A program made the position numbers and the translations under genes. Below are positions 15,823 to 23,569 of a DNA stretch of 64,000 nt, piece by piece. The stretch is from Actinomycetota bacterium (GTDB lineage Bacteria; Actinomycetota; Acidimicrobiia; Acidimicrobiales; Ilumatobacteraceae), in NCBI GenBank assembly GCA_005788815.1, contig SYAZ01000032.1, positions 1 through 64,000 on the forward strand, written 5' to 3'. The stretch's first letter is position 1. The number at the start of each line of letters is the position of its first letter. The notes beneath the pieces are model-generated. The model was not told the origin of the DNA. It ran no database searches and was given only the letters and a program-made list of their open reading frames with translations.

Positions 15823-16826
15823 TGGCACGCGACCTCGCAATTGACCTTGGCACGGCAAACACTCTTGTGTATATGAAGGGTAAGGGGATTGTTCTCAATG
15901 AACCTTCTGTAATTGCAGTGAATCGTCAGTCCGGTGAAGTGCTCGCAACCGGCCACGACGCATGGGACATGATCGGTCGTACACCCAGTTATATCGTTGC
16001 GGTTCGGCCACTTCGTGGTGGTGCAATTACTGACTTCGATATCACTGAGCGCATGATTCGATTGTTGTTGCAACGAGTCGGTGTTTCTCGATTTACGCGA
16101 CCCAAAGTAGTTATCTGTGTGCCTTCGGCGATTACGGAAGTAGAGCGACGTGCAGTAACCGACGCAACTCGTCGCGCGGGCGCATCTGACGCACAACTGA
16201 TTGAGCAACCAATGGCAGCAGCGATTGGCGCAAATCTTCCCATTGATGAGCCTGTGGGAAACATGGTGATTGACATCGGAGGTGGCACTACTGAGACTGC
16301 TGTCATCAGCCTCGGTGGTGTTGTAGCACTCGAAGCAATTCGTGTGGGAAGTTTTGATATTGACGCAGCGATTCAGAGCTATGTTCGCCGTGAGCATGGT
16401 GTTGCAATTGGTGAACGAACTGCTGAAGAAATAAAAATTCAAATTGGGTCTGCAGAGCCCGGTCCACAAGATCGCAGTGCAGATATACGCGGTCGAGATC
16501 TTGTGACTGGACTACCCAAAACTGTGCGGCTTACTGCAGAGGAAGTTCGTTTTGCTATTGATGAACCAGTGACCGCGATGGTGCTGTCGGTGAAGCGATG
16601 CCTCGCGAAAGCGCCACCTGAACTTTCCCAAGATTTTCTTGCGCGCGGTATGTATCTCGTTGGCGGTGGCGGAATGTTGCGTGGGCTCGCAGAACGTATT
16701 CAGCGTGAAACACAAGTTCCTGTGAATATGTCGCCACAACCACTAGAAGCAGTTGTGTTGGGTGCGGGTCACTGCATTGAGAATTATCAAGCGCTGCGCG
16801 GCATGTTCATGGGAACACGTCGCTAA
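15822..16826 (+). CDS. mreB: Rod-shape determining protein MreB
   Basis: A 334-residue bacterial actin. The phosphate-1 loop is AIDLGTANTLVYMKGKGIV near the start, phosphate-2 is VIDIGGGTTETAVISLGG (about 150-167) and the adenosine motif is LVGGGGMLRGL (about 281-291). MreB polymers guide wall synthesis. The start is placed by GGTGGAG upstream and the 1-nt overlap with the previous stop. It stands apart from mreC, mreD or rodA, which are absent from the window. Confidence 0.93.
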   Translation: MARDLAIDLGTANTLVYMKGKGIVLNEPSVIAVNRQSGEVLATGHDAWDMIGRTPSYIVAVRPLRGGAITDFDITERMIRLLLQRVGVSRFTRPKVVICVPSAITEVERRAVTDATRRAGASDAQLIEQPMAAAIGANLPIDEPVGNMVIDIGGGTTETAVISLGGVVALEAIRVGSFDIDAAIQSYVRREHGVAIGERTAEEIKIQIGSAEPGPQDRSADIRGRDLVTGLPKTVRLTAEEVRFAIDEPVTAMVLSVKRCLAKAPPELSQDFLARGMYLVGGGGMLRGLAERIQRETQVPVNMSPQPLEAVVLGAGHCIENYQALRGMFMGTRR

Positions 16827-16829
16827 GAC

Positions 16830-17690
16830 TCATTCTTCAGGACGAACTCGAATCAGTCCTTCTTGTACAACTGTCACTGCTAGATGTCCATCTTTTGTGT
16901 AGATAGAACCACCAGCTAGGCCACGGCCGCTTGATGTGGAAATTGCATGCTGGTCATAGAGGTGCCAGTCATCTGCACGGAAGGGCCGGTGAAACCACAT
17001 GGCGTGGTCAAGAGAAGCCATCTGCACTCCGCCTTCGGTCCAACCCAAACCATGGGGAAGAAGTGTGGTGTCAAGAAGTGTCATATCGCTCGCGTACGTA
17101 GCAATACATGCGTGAAGCACAGGGTCATCGGGGAGTGATCCGTCGGCGCGAAGCCACACTTTTTGTCCGGTCCTCTCAACCCCTGCTCGCTCATATGGCG
17201 CACCGTCGATGTAACGCAGGTCGATGGGGCGTGGTCGGTCGTACCATTCGCCCATCTGCTCTTTGTATGGGGCCATGCGCGTTTTGAAGTCGGGAAGTGA
17301 ATCTGGATCTGGCAAATTGAGCGGTGCTGGAATCTGCCAATCAAGACCAGGTTCATGTGCATGAAAACTTGCCTGCAAGTTGAAGATGACTTCACCGTGC
17401 TGAATTGCAACGACGCGACGGGTGGTGAAACTACGGCCATCACGTAGGCGATCTACCTCGTACAAGATGGGGGCGGTCGGGTCGCCAGGGCGCAAGAAAT
17501 ATGCATGGAGGGAGTGGACCTGTCGCGAGGCTTCATCCACTGTGCGGGCGGCAGCAACGAGAGATTGTCCGGCAACTTGTCCACCGAAAACTCGTACGCG
17601 GTTCTCTTCGGGCGAGAAGCCACGAAAGATGTTTACTTCGATTACTTCGAGGTCGAGCAGAGTGACAAGGTCGTCGAGGGGGGAGGCCAT
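16830..17690 (-). CDS. tesB: Acyl-CoA thioesterase II (TesB type)
   Basis: 286 residues, exactly the usual TesB size, with two hot-dog domains. The N-terminal domain has FRGFSPEENRVRVFGGQVAGQSL and VHSLHAYFLRPGD; the C-terminal domain has SLDHAMWFHRPFRADDWHLY (about 230-250) and the Asp/Ser/Gln-type catalytic segments. It hydrolyses medium and long acyl-CoA. ATG 17690 is preferred over longer upstream readings because it gives the family start and has a promoter element 6 nt before it. Divergent from a nitroreductase gene only 22 nt away. Confidence 0.93.
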   Translation of the reverse strand: MASPLDDLVTLLDLEVIEVNIFRGFSPEENRVRVFGGQVAGQSLVAAARTVDEASRQVHSLHAYFLRPGDPTAPILYEVDRLRDGRSFTTRRVVAIQHGEVIFNLQASFHAHEPGLDWQIPAPLNLPDPDSLPDFKTRMAPYKEQMGEWYDRPRPIDLRYIDGAPYERAGVERTGQKVWLRADGSLPDDPVLHACIATYASDMTLLDTTLLPHGLGWTEGGVQMASLDHAMWFHRPFRADDWHLYDQHAISTSSGRGLAGGSIYTKDGHLAVTVVQEGLIRVRPEE

Positions 17691-17702
17691 GACTCCATAG
17701 TA
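17691..17702 (-). promoter_or_regulatory. Leaderless -10 element for tesB
   Basis: On the minus strand TACTAT (17702-17697) is 6 nt before ATG 17690. It overlaps the opposing element at 17701 by two bases. Confidence 0.65.
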
Positions 17703-17712
17703 GGGTCGAAAT
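17701..17712 (+). promoter_or_regulatory. Leaderless -10 element for the nitroreductase gene
   Basis: TAGGGT (17701-17706) is 6 nt before ATG 17713 and shares two bases with the divergent tesB element. Confidence 0.6.
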
Positions 17713-18372
17713 ATGCCACTTCTGCCGTTAGATGCTGACCAATTACTCACAACCACACGGGCTGTTCGTAAACGCCTTGACTTTTCGCGCCCTGTTGATG
17801 ACCAACTCATTAGAGAGTGCGTAGAGGTAGCGATGCAATCCCCCTCGGGGTCGAACAACATGACAATGCGATTTGTGATTGTCCGTGACGAGGCAAAACG
17901 CAAGGCGATTGGCGATGTGTACCGGCAGTGTTACGACATATATCGCTCGCTCGACGGCGTATACATCGGCTCTATCGACAAAGGTGGACAGGTAGAAAAT
18001 GCTCAACAAGCGCGATCAGCAGCATCAGCGGATTTTCTTGCAGACCATATGGGTGATGCACCAGCTCTTGTAATTGGTTGCAATGTTGGTTCGCGCATTG
18101 AGCAAGCACCAGCGATGATGGCGGCGTCCATGATGGGAAACGTGTTGCCTGCAATGTGGAGTTTCATGTTGGCAGCTCGTGCACGCGGCTTGGGCACGGC
18201 GTGGACAACTATTCATCTCATGATGGAGCAGCAAGTTGCTGACATTCTCGGCATCCCATTCGAGACTGTGCAGCAGGCCTGTTTATCGCCGCTCGCATAC
18301 ACCGTGGGCACAGATTTCAAACCAGCAGGTCGTGCGCCAGCTGACAGCATCATTCATTGGGATGCATGGTGA
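17713..18372 (+). CDS. Nitroreductase-family FMN oxidoreductase
   Basis: A 219-residue nitroreductase-fold protein that would reduce quinones, nitro groups or similar with NAD(P)H through FMN. FMN-binding signatures are TTTRAVRKRLDFSRPV near the start, AMQSPSGSNNMTMRFVIV (about 40-57) and ARARGLGTAWTTIHL (about 155-169). The insert around 75-105 is longer than in the minimal members. The natural substrate is not evident. Its 3' end overlaps the methyltransferase gene. Confidence 0.85.
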   Translation: MPLLPLDADQLLTTTRAVRKRLDFSRPVDDQLIRECVEVAMQSPSGSNNMTMRFVIVRDEAKRKAIGDVYRQCYDIYRSLDGVYIGSIDKGGQVENAQQARSAASADFLADHMGDAPALVIGCNVGSRIEQAPAMMAASMMGNVLPAMWSFMLAARARGLGTAWTTIHLMMEQQVADILGIPFETVQQACLSPLAYTVGTDFKPAGRAPADSIIHWDAW

Positions 18373-19004
18373 CACTTGAATCTGGGCTACGTGCACGTGC
18401 GATAGCGGCACGCGGTTTCATGCCAGAAAATGAAGGTGATGCGTTGTATGAAGCAGCAGTGCTTGCATCTCGCGCTGTACCCGGCGCACCTTTTGTAGAG
18501 GTTGGTTCGTATTGCGGTCGTTCCACTGTGTGGCTGGGTGGCGCAGCACGCCAGGGAAACACAACTCTGTTTGCAGTTGATCATCATTTTGGTAGTGAAG
18601 AAAACCAACCAGGGTGGGAGTGGCACGACGAATCTCTGGTTGACGAACGCACTGGTCGCATGGACACGTTGCCATTTTTTCGCTCAACAATTTTGGATGC
18701 TGGGTTAGCAGATGTAGTGGTCACTATGGTGGGTGATTCTCCAGTCATCGCTCGCCATTGGACAACACCCTTGGCATTTTTGTTTATTGATGGCGGTCAC
18801 GGAGTTGAACCAGCAACTTTGGATTACACATTATGGACACCACACGTTGCAGTGGGCGGCACGTTGGCCATTCATGATGTTTTTGAAAATCCCGCCGATG
18901 GCGGTCGCCCACCGTACGAAAACATTTATCTTCCTGCAATAGCAAGTGGGCTGTTTACAGACGTAAGCACCACCGGTTCATTGCGTATTTTGCGCCGCCT
19001 ATAG
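18366..19004 (+). CDS. Class I SAM-dependent methyltransferase (Methyltransf_24 type)
   Basis: About 212 residues. The SAM loop is PFVEVGSYCGRSTVWLG (about 43-59), the acidic end of strand 2 is LFAVDHHFGSEE and the C-terminal core is FLFIDGGHGVEPATLDYTLW followed by GGTLAIHDVFENP. These DGGH and HDV motifs are typical of Methyltransf_24 proteins, often acting on sugars or small molecules. Start is ATG 18366 (or GTG 18369), overlapping the nitroreductase stop, so the two are co-translated. Substrate unknown. Confidence 0.82.
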   Translation: MVTLESGLRARAIAARGFMPENEGDALYEAAVLASRAVPGAPFVEVGSYCGRSTVWLGGAARQGNTTLFAVDHHFGSEENQPGWEWHDESLVDERTGRMDTLPFFRSTILDAGLADVVVTMVGDSPVIARHWTTPLAFLFIDGGHGVEPATLDYTLWTPHVAVGGTLAIHDVFENPADGGRPPYENIYLPAIASGLFTDVSTTGSLRILRRL

Positions 19005-19018
19005 CCGACGCTTCTGAT

Positions 19019-20095
19019 TTACAGCGCGCGAGCTTTGAGGTGAGCGTTCTTGCGCACCATTGGTTGTGTAAACAACGTGGATGCTGGTGAGCCACCGCTA
19101 ATTGCGTCTGCAGCAAGAATGATTGCTGCAGCTGTGTAAGCGCTGTGTTCATCGGCAGGGAAGCGAACAATAGTTTTTTCTGGTTCTGCTGGGTACACAA
19201 TGCCGGTCCAATACGCACCATCTTCACGACGATGAGGCATTGTCCATAGCAATAGTTCTCGTGCAATGTCGCGGTCACCGGCTGCACAGTGGGCAATTGC
19301 GCACTCGCTTGTTTCAGCAGCAGTTACCCATTGCTCATCGTTCACACATCGCACACCGCGATCGTCGAGAACAAAGCGGTCCCAACCTTCGGCGAGACGA
19401 GCCTTTGCTTGCGCACCCGTCATTGCGCCAGTCATGACGGGGTAATACCAGTCCATCGCCCATCGCTCTTTGGGTTCAAACGTCTCAAGGTTCGTGGTGA
19501 TAAGACGATCTAAGACATCAGCAGCAGATGTCCACTCTGGTTGTGGATCACCCACGAGGTCGGCTAGTGCTGCACCACAACGCAGTGCGTGGCGAATGCT
19601 TGAACAGCCTGTGAGCAAGGCATAACCCCATGGTTGCGAATCCACTTCACGGGCCCAGATTATTGCACCGTCTTCACGGCGCATATCGAGAACCCAATTC
19701 AGCGCGCGACGCACGGTTGGCCACAAAGCGTGAACAGCAGATGTATCACGCGTGCACAACCAATGTGTCCACACGCCGACTGCAATGTATGCGTTGACAT
19801 TGGTGTCTAGTTTGCTGTCTTCGATGGTGCCATCAGGCATGTAGTAGTTAAACCACCAACCATCTTCGTGTTGATTGTTTGCCAACCATTTGTATGCAGA
19901 AAGCGCCGCGTCATCGCGACCCATGATGTTGAGAGCCATTGCTGTCTCTACGTGATTCCATGGGTCACAATGCCCATTCGGATACCAAGGAATCATTCCG
20001 CTTGGTAACTGCAACGCCTGAATGGAATCTGCAGTGCGCGCAAGGTCGGCTGTAGTAAGAATGCCGGGCAAGTGGGGCATAGAGCGCAGGCTCAT
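19019..20095 (-). CDS. Alpha/alpha-toroid protein (glycosidase- or prenyltransferase-like)
   Basis: A 358-residue protein with repeating Trp/Gly-rich helical hairpins: WNHVETAMALNIMG, YKWLANNQHEDGWW, ALNWVLDMRREDGAIIWA, and a C-terminal REDGAYWTGIVYP. This QxxDGxW-like pattern fits an alpha/alpha toroid, shared by six-hairpin glycosidases and terpene-cyclase/prenyltransferase repeats. The classic DxDD cyclase motif is absent. No signal peptide. It overlaps the methyltransferase gene by 4 nt and lies below a GT4 glycosyltransferase, which favours a carbohydrate role. The exact reaction cannot be stated. Confidence 0.7.
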   Translation of the reverse strand: MSLRSMPHLPGILTTADLARTADSIQALQLPSGMIPWYPNGHCDPWNHVETAMALNIMGRDDAALSAYKWLANNQHEDGWWFNYYMPDGTIEDSKLDTNVNAYIAVGVWTHWLCTRDTSAVHALWPTVRRALNWVLDMRREDGAIIWAREVDSQPWGYALLTGCSSIRHALRCGAALADLVGDPQPEWTSAADVLDRLITTNLETFEPKERWAMDWYYPVMTGAMTGAQAKARLAEGWDRFVLDDRGVRCVNDEQWVTAAETSECAIAHCAAGDRDIARELLLWTMPHRREDGAYWTGIVYPAEPEKTIVRFPADEHSAYTAAAIILAADAISGGSPASTLFTQPMVRKNAHLKARAL

Positions 20096-20829
20096 ACGGA
20101 TGCCTTAATGCGAACTGGTTTTGTGGAATACACAATGAAACTTTTGCCCAATAACGGACTGAGTACGCGTTCGGCAACTTGCATAGAAGCAGGTTGAGTC
20201 ATGATGTCCCACTCAAGAAATTCACGGTATTTCTTGACCATCTTATGATCGTTGTTGCGAGGGCCAACTGCGCACTTCAACCACCAATATGGTGAATGCA
20301 ATGCGTGTGCATGATGACTACCACGTACTTCAAGACCAGCAGAGCGAAGCTTTGCTTTCAGTTCTGTTGCAGAATAAATACGAACGTGGCCACCGACGCT
20401 TTTTGGAGCGTGGTATTCGTCGGACAACATCCAGTTGATCTTTTCTGGCCACCACGTAGGCACGGTGACACCGAGCGAACCGCCTGGTTTAAGAACGCGA
20501 TGTAATTCGCTGATTGCAGTGACATCGTCTTGCAGGTGCTCGAGAACTTCTGACGTAACAACGCAATCAAATGTGTTGTCTGCGAACGGAAGTTTTGTAG
20601 CGTCGCCACGCAGTACGCCGCCGTAGCTAGTGGGTGGAATTTCGTTTGCGTGAATCATTCCACCAAATGTCGCGCGTGTGCCAACGACTTCGTCGGCTGC
20701 GTAATCAAGTGCATATACCGTTGCGCCCTGACGTGCTGCTTCAAATGCGTGGCGACCAAATCCGGCGCCGGCATCAAGGAACATGTCTCCTGGGCGAAGT
20801 CCGAGACGATCAAAGCGAATAGTCAACAT
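20092..20829 (-). CDS. Class I SAM-dependent methyltransferase (Methyltransf_11 type)
   Basis: 245 residues. Motif I is MFLDAGAGFGRHAFEAARQGA (about 17-37), post-I is VYALDYAADEV, and the motif II/III region is FDCVVTSEVLEHLQDDVTAISELHRVLKPGG (about 86-116), shown here as consecutive family signatures. The VLEHL and VLKPGG elements are those of UbiE/Methyltransf_11 enzymes. It is in a tight minus-strand run (1 nt from the GT4 gene, 4-nt overlap with the toroid gene). Substrate is probably a glycan or lipid-linked sugar by context. Confidence 0.85.
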   Translation of the reverse strand: MLTIRFDRLGLRPGDMFLDAGAGFGRHAFEAARQGATVYALDYAADEVVGTRATFGGMIHANEIPPTSYGGVLRGDATKLPFADNTFDCVVTSEVLEHLQDDVTAISELHRVLKPGGSLGVTVPTWWPEKINWMLSDEYHAPKSVGGHVRIYSATELKAKLRSAGLEVRGSHHAHALHSPYWWLKCAVGPRNNDHKMVKKYREFLEWDIMTQPASMQVAERVLSPLLGKSFIVYSTKPVRIKASV

Positions 20830-20830
20830 G

Positions 20831-22117
20831 TCAGCCTCGCTTCTCGAGTTTCACTTTGTTGTGTGGCATCTCTAGAACCTCTCGGTATTGCTCAACTGTG
20901 AGTTGTGCACAATGTTTCCAACTCCACCGAGAGACAACTCTGTTGCGACCCGCCTCGCCAATGCGAGAACGAAGTGCGGCATCATCGAGTCCGCGAGCAA
21001 TCTGGGCAGCAAGTGCTTCAGCATCGGCTGCGGGGCATTGCAGCACTGTTTCGTTGTTGGTACCTGTTACTTCGGGAAGTGCGCCACCGTCTGTTGCAAC
21101 CAAGCAAATACCAGTACTCATTGCTTCAATGGCTGGCAAGCTAAAACCTTCGTACAGGCTAGGAACGACGGCAAGTTCTGCTTCTGCATACAGTTCCACG
21201 ATGCGTTCGTCGGTGACACCAGAGACAAAGTCGATGTAGGGCTTCAAGCCGAGTGAATCAATGAGATCCATGCTGTGGCCAGGGCGAGGTTTACCAATAA
21301 TGGTGAGGCGAATGTCGCGTTCTGTTCGCAATTTCGCCATTGCCTCAAGAAGATACGACAAACCCTTCAACGCAACGTCGGCTGATGCGGTGGTGATGAG
21401 GCGTCCAGGTTGACGAGCAACATGTGGCAACGGCTTAAACAATTCAGGGTCAACACCAACAGGAACAAGGCGCATACGATCGCGGGAAACGCCCATGTCT
21501 TTGTTGATGTCGGTGATGCTGTTTTCACTCACCACAACAATGCGAGGCATCTTGCTCGCAACTTTTCCTTGCATTTCAACAAATGAATACCAACGACCAA
21601 CGGAGCGACGCTTCCACCAGTTAGGTGCGTGACTCATTTCAAGCTCACGGTCTTTTGTGATGGGGTGATGCAAGGTGACAATCGTGGGGATGATCTTTTC
21701 AATCTTCAAGATGTCCCAACCGAGACACTGATTGTCATGCACTAAATCGAAATCATTTACCCGAGTTTGCAATGTGCGATACGCGCGTTTTGAAAATGCA
21801 AGCGGTTCAGAAAATTGCCCTGTGAGGTATCGAGCAGTTTCCACAACATCAGGCCAGGTCTTCAGTTCCCAATATGCCGGGATGCGTCCTGGGTATTGAT
21901 CATTGAAAATGTCAAGGCTGGGGAGCTTGTGCATAGCAATGCGCTCGTCAAGGACCGGGTACGGCTGGCCGCCGAAGACTTCTACTGAGTGCCCAAGGTC
22001 AACAAGTGCCTTGGTGAGGTGGCGTGTGTAGACACCTTGGCCGCCAACGTGCGGTTTTCCTCGATAGGTGAGGTACGCAATGCGCAAGGGGCCGTTTGGG
22101 TCGTAAGCGCCTGACAT
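20831..22117 (-). CDS. Glycosyltransferase family 4 (GT-B fold)
   Basis: 428 residues. The N-terminal GT-B half has RGKPHVGGQGVYTRHLTKAL (Gly-rich acceptor loop), and the C-terminal half has the GT4 signatures LTIIGKPRPG, VSGVTDERIVELYAEAEL and the EX7E motif around PSLYEGFSLPAIEAM (about 320-334). These retaining enzymes use nucleotide sugars to build envelope or storage glycans. It follows lnt by 12 nt and precedes a methyltransferase gene, so the cluster probably makes or decorates a surface glycan. Donor and acceptor are unknown. Confidence 0.9.
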   Translation of the reverse strand: MSGAYDPNGPLRIAYLTYRGKPHVGGQGVYTRHLTKALVDLGHSVEVFGGQPYPVLDERIAMHKLPSLDIFNDQYPGRIPAYWELKTWPDVVETARYLTGQFSEPLAFSKRAYRTLQTRVNDFDLVHDNQCLGWDILKIEKIIPTIVTLHHPITKDRELEMSHAPNWWKRRSVGRWYSFVEMQGKVASKMPRIVVVSENSITDINKDMGVSRDRMRLVPVGVDPELFKPLPHVARQPGRLITTASADVALKGLSYLLEAMAKLRTERDIRLTIIGKPRPGHSMDLIDSLGLKPYIDFVSGVTDERIVELYAEAELAVVPSLYEGFSLPAIEAMSTGICLVATDGGALPEVTGTNNETVLQCPAADAEALAAQIARGLDDAALRSRIGEAGRNRVVSRWSWKHCAQLTVEQYREVLEMPHNKVKLEKRG

Positions 22118-22129
22118 AGGCGCTGAAGG

Positions 22130-23569
22130 CTAACTGGCAGCCCGCTGAAAGGCTCGTGAGCGCTGCCTGACCACCAAGGCCAGCACCACAAGGAGAGCCC
22201 AAAAATAGGCATTATTTCCTAGACGGGAGTAGGGCGTACGCCCGGTGCGTAGGGAAATCTGATGATTTGAAATTGTTCGGTTAGAAATGCCGGTTCTGTC
22301 GTACACGGCGCCGTCGGGCCCGACAAATGCACTGAAGCCGGTGGGCGAGACTTGCACCACCCAGCGACCTTGCTCGAGAGCTCGAAGTCGTGACGATGCA
22401 ATTTGTTGAGATTGCAAAATTGTCCATGTGTAACTAGAGCCATTGGTTGGATTAATGACGAATGTCGCGCCGTCGACGACGCCTTCATTCACGCGGCCAC
22501 CAAAAAAGATTTCCCACGAAATTGCTACAGCAGCGCGAGTGCCTGCAACGTCTACCCATCCACGCGCATCACCGGGTCGTGCATCGCGCGGAACTAAATC
22601 GGTGGGAGCACCAATTGCAGAAAGAACTGAACGCAACGGGATGTACTCACCGAACGGCACACGACGAACTTTGTCGTACCGACTTGAAGTCACGCCATTT
22701 GGTTCAACCACCACTTGAGCATTTGTAAATTGATCTGCGCCTGCATTTTCAGTGATGCCGACAACGAATGGAACCTGTAGACGTTTTGCTTGCGCTACAA
22801 CTTGTTGATATTCATCACTGTCAACAAATAGTCCATCACCCGAAATATTGATGACGTTCTCAGGCCACACAACCATGTCGCGTGCCGTGTCAACGGAAAG
22901 AGTTTTTGTTGCGGCAAGATGTGCATTAAATGCATCACGTGGATTCGTATCAATTGCATGAGTTCCCTGCGGGCCACCACCTTGAACGGTGGTGATGTTT
23001 AGTGATTGTCCAACGTCAGACGTGGTGTCGAACAACGGGCCGATGATTGCAATCGCTGACACGATGAGAATTGCGCGAATCTTTCGCGAGGACATTGAAA
23101 TCCACAATGTTGCTGTTGTAATGCCAATAACACCAGCAATAGGGGCTATTTTAGCAAGTGGGCCTGAGACTTGTGAGATGCCAAGGGTGGCTAGTGGAAC
23201 ACCACCAAAGGGAAACGAAAGTCGTATTGCTTCAGCAAGTGCATGACACACGACGAGTGCCGCACGATGTGACGAAGTGTTATACGACAACTTCTTCGCA
23301 ACGATGGCTGCAATGCCATGAATGGTGGCAAAGATGCACACAGCAGCGATGTAGCCCGGGGCTGTAAGAAACCACATCCATGCCATAGCGGGTAGAAACC
23401 AGGCGCTGAAAAAGATGAAAGCAGTTCGAAAAGGCGAAGTGTTGTCTGGTCGTGTCGCTAGCGATGTATAGATGGCAAGACCAAGGAATGCAAGTGGCCA
23501 CCAACCCCATGGCGGCATGGATGCTGCAACATAAAGACCCGCAAGAAGAGGCGCGATTACTTTCTTCAT
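22130..23569 (-). CDS. lnt: Apolipoprotein N-acyltransferase-like protein with Ser at the catalytic Cys position
   Basis: A 479-residue Lnt homologue: about six to seven membrane helices in the first ~180 residues, a nitrilase-type domain (about 190-450) and a final C-terminal helix. The catalytic triad of Lnt is Glu-Lys-Cys (Glu267, Lys335 and Cys387 in E. coli). Here Glu237 (VVWPENVI) and Lys300 (SRYDKVRRVPFGEY) are present with the right spacing, but the ICYE-type motif reads ISWE, so the nucleophile is Ser351 (codon TCG at 22519-22517). The enzyme may be slow, altered or inactive. It is adjacent to hemY without a gap. lgt is at 29015 on the other strand. Confidence 0.85.
   Translation of the reverse strand: MKKVIAPLLAGLYVAASMPPWGWWPLAFLGLAIYTSLATRPDNTSPFRTAFIFFSAWFLPAMAWMWFLTAPGYIAAVCIFATIHGIAAIVAKKLSYNTSSHRAALVVCHALAEAIRLSFPFGGVPLATLGISQVSGPLAKIAPIAGVIGITTATLWISMSSRKIRAILIVSAIAIIGPLFDTTSDVGQSLNITTVQGGGPQGTHAIDTNPRDAFNAHLAATKTLSVDTARDMVVWPENVINISGDGLFVDSDEYQQVVAQAKRLQVPFVVGITENAGADQFTNAQVVVEPNGVTSSRYDKVRRVPFGEYIPLRSVLSAIGAPTDLVPRDARPGDARGWVDVAGTRAAVAISWEIFFGGRVNEGVVDGATFVINPTNGSSYTWTILQSQQIASSRLRALEQGRWVVQVSPTGFSAFVGPDGAVYDRTGISNRTISNHQISLRTGRTPYSRLGNNAYFWALLVVLALVVRQRSRAFQRAAS

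Noticed and set aside
15789..16469. Open frame of 226 codons on the minus strand opposite mreB
   Set aside because: Composition is Cys/Asn/His-rich and unlike a protein; it is the mirror of a strongly supported mreB reading.
17691..17903. 71-residue N-terminal extension of the thioesterase
   Set aside because: It would overlap the divergent nitroreductase gene and does not resemble TesB; ATG 17690 gives the usual 286-residue length.
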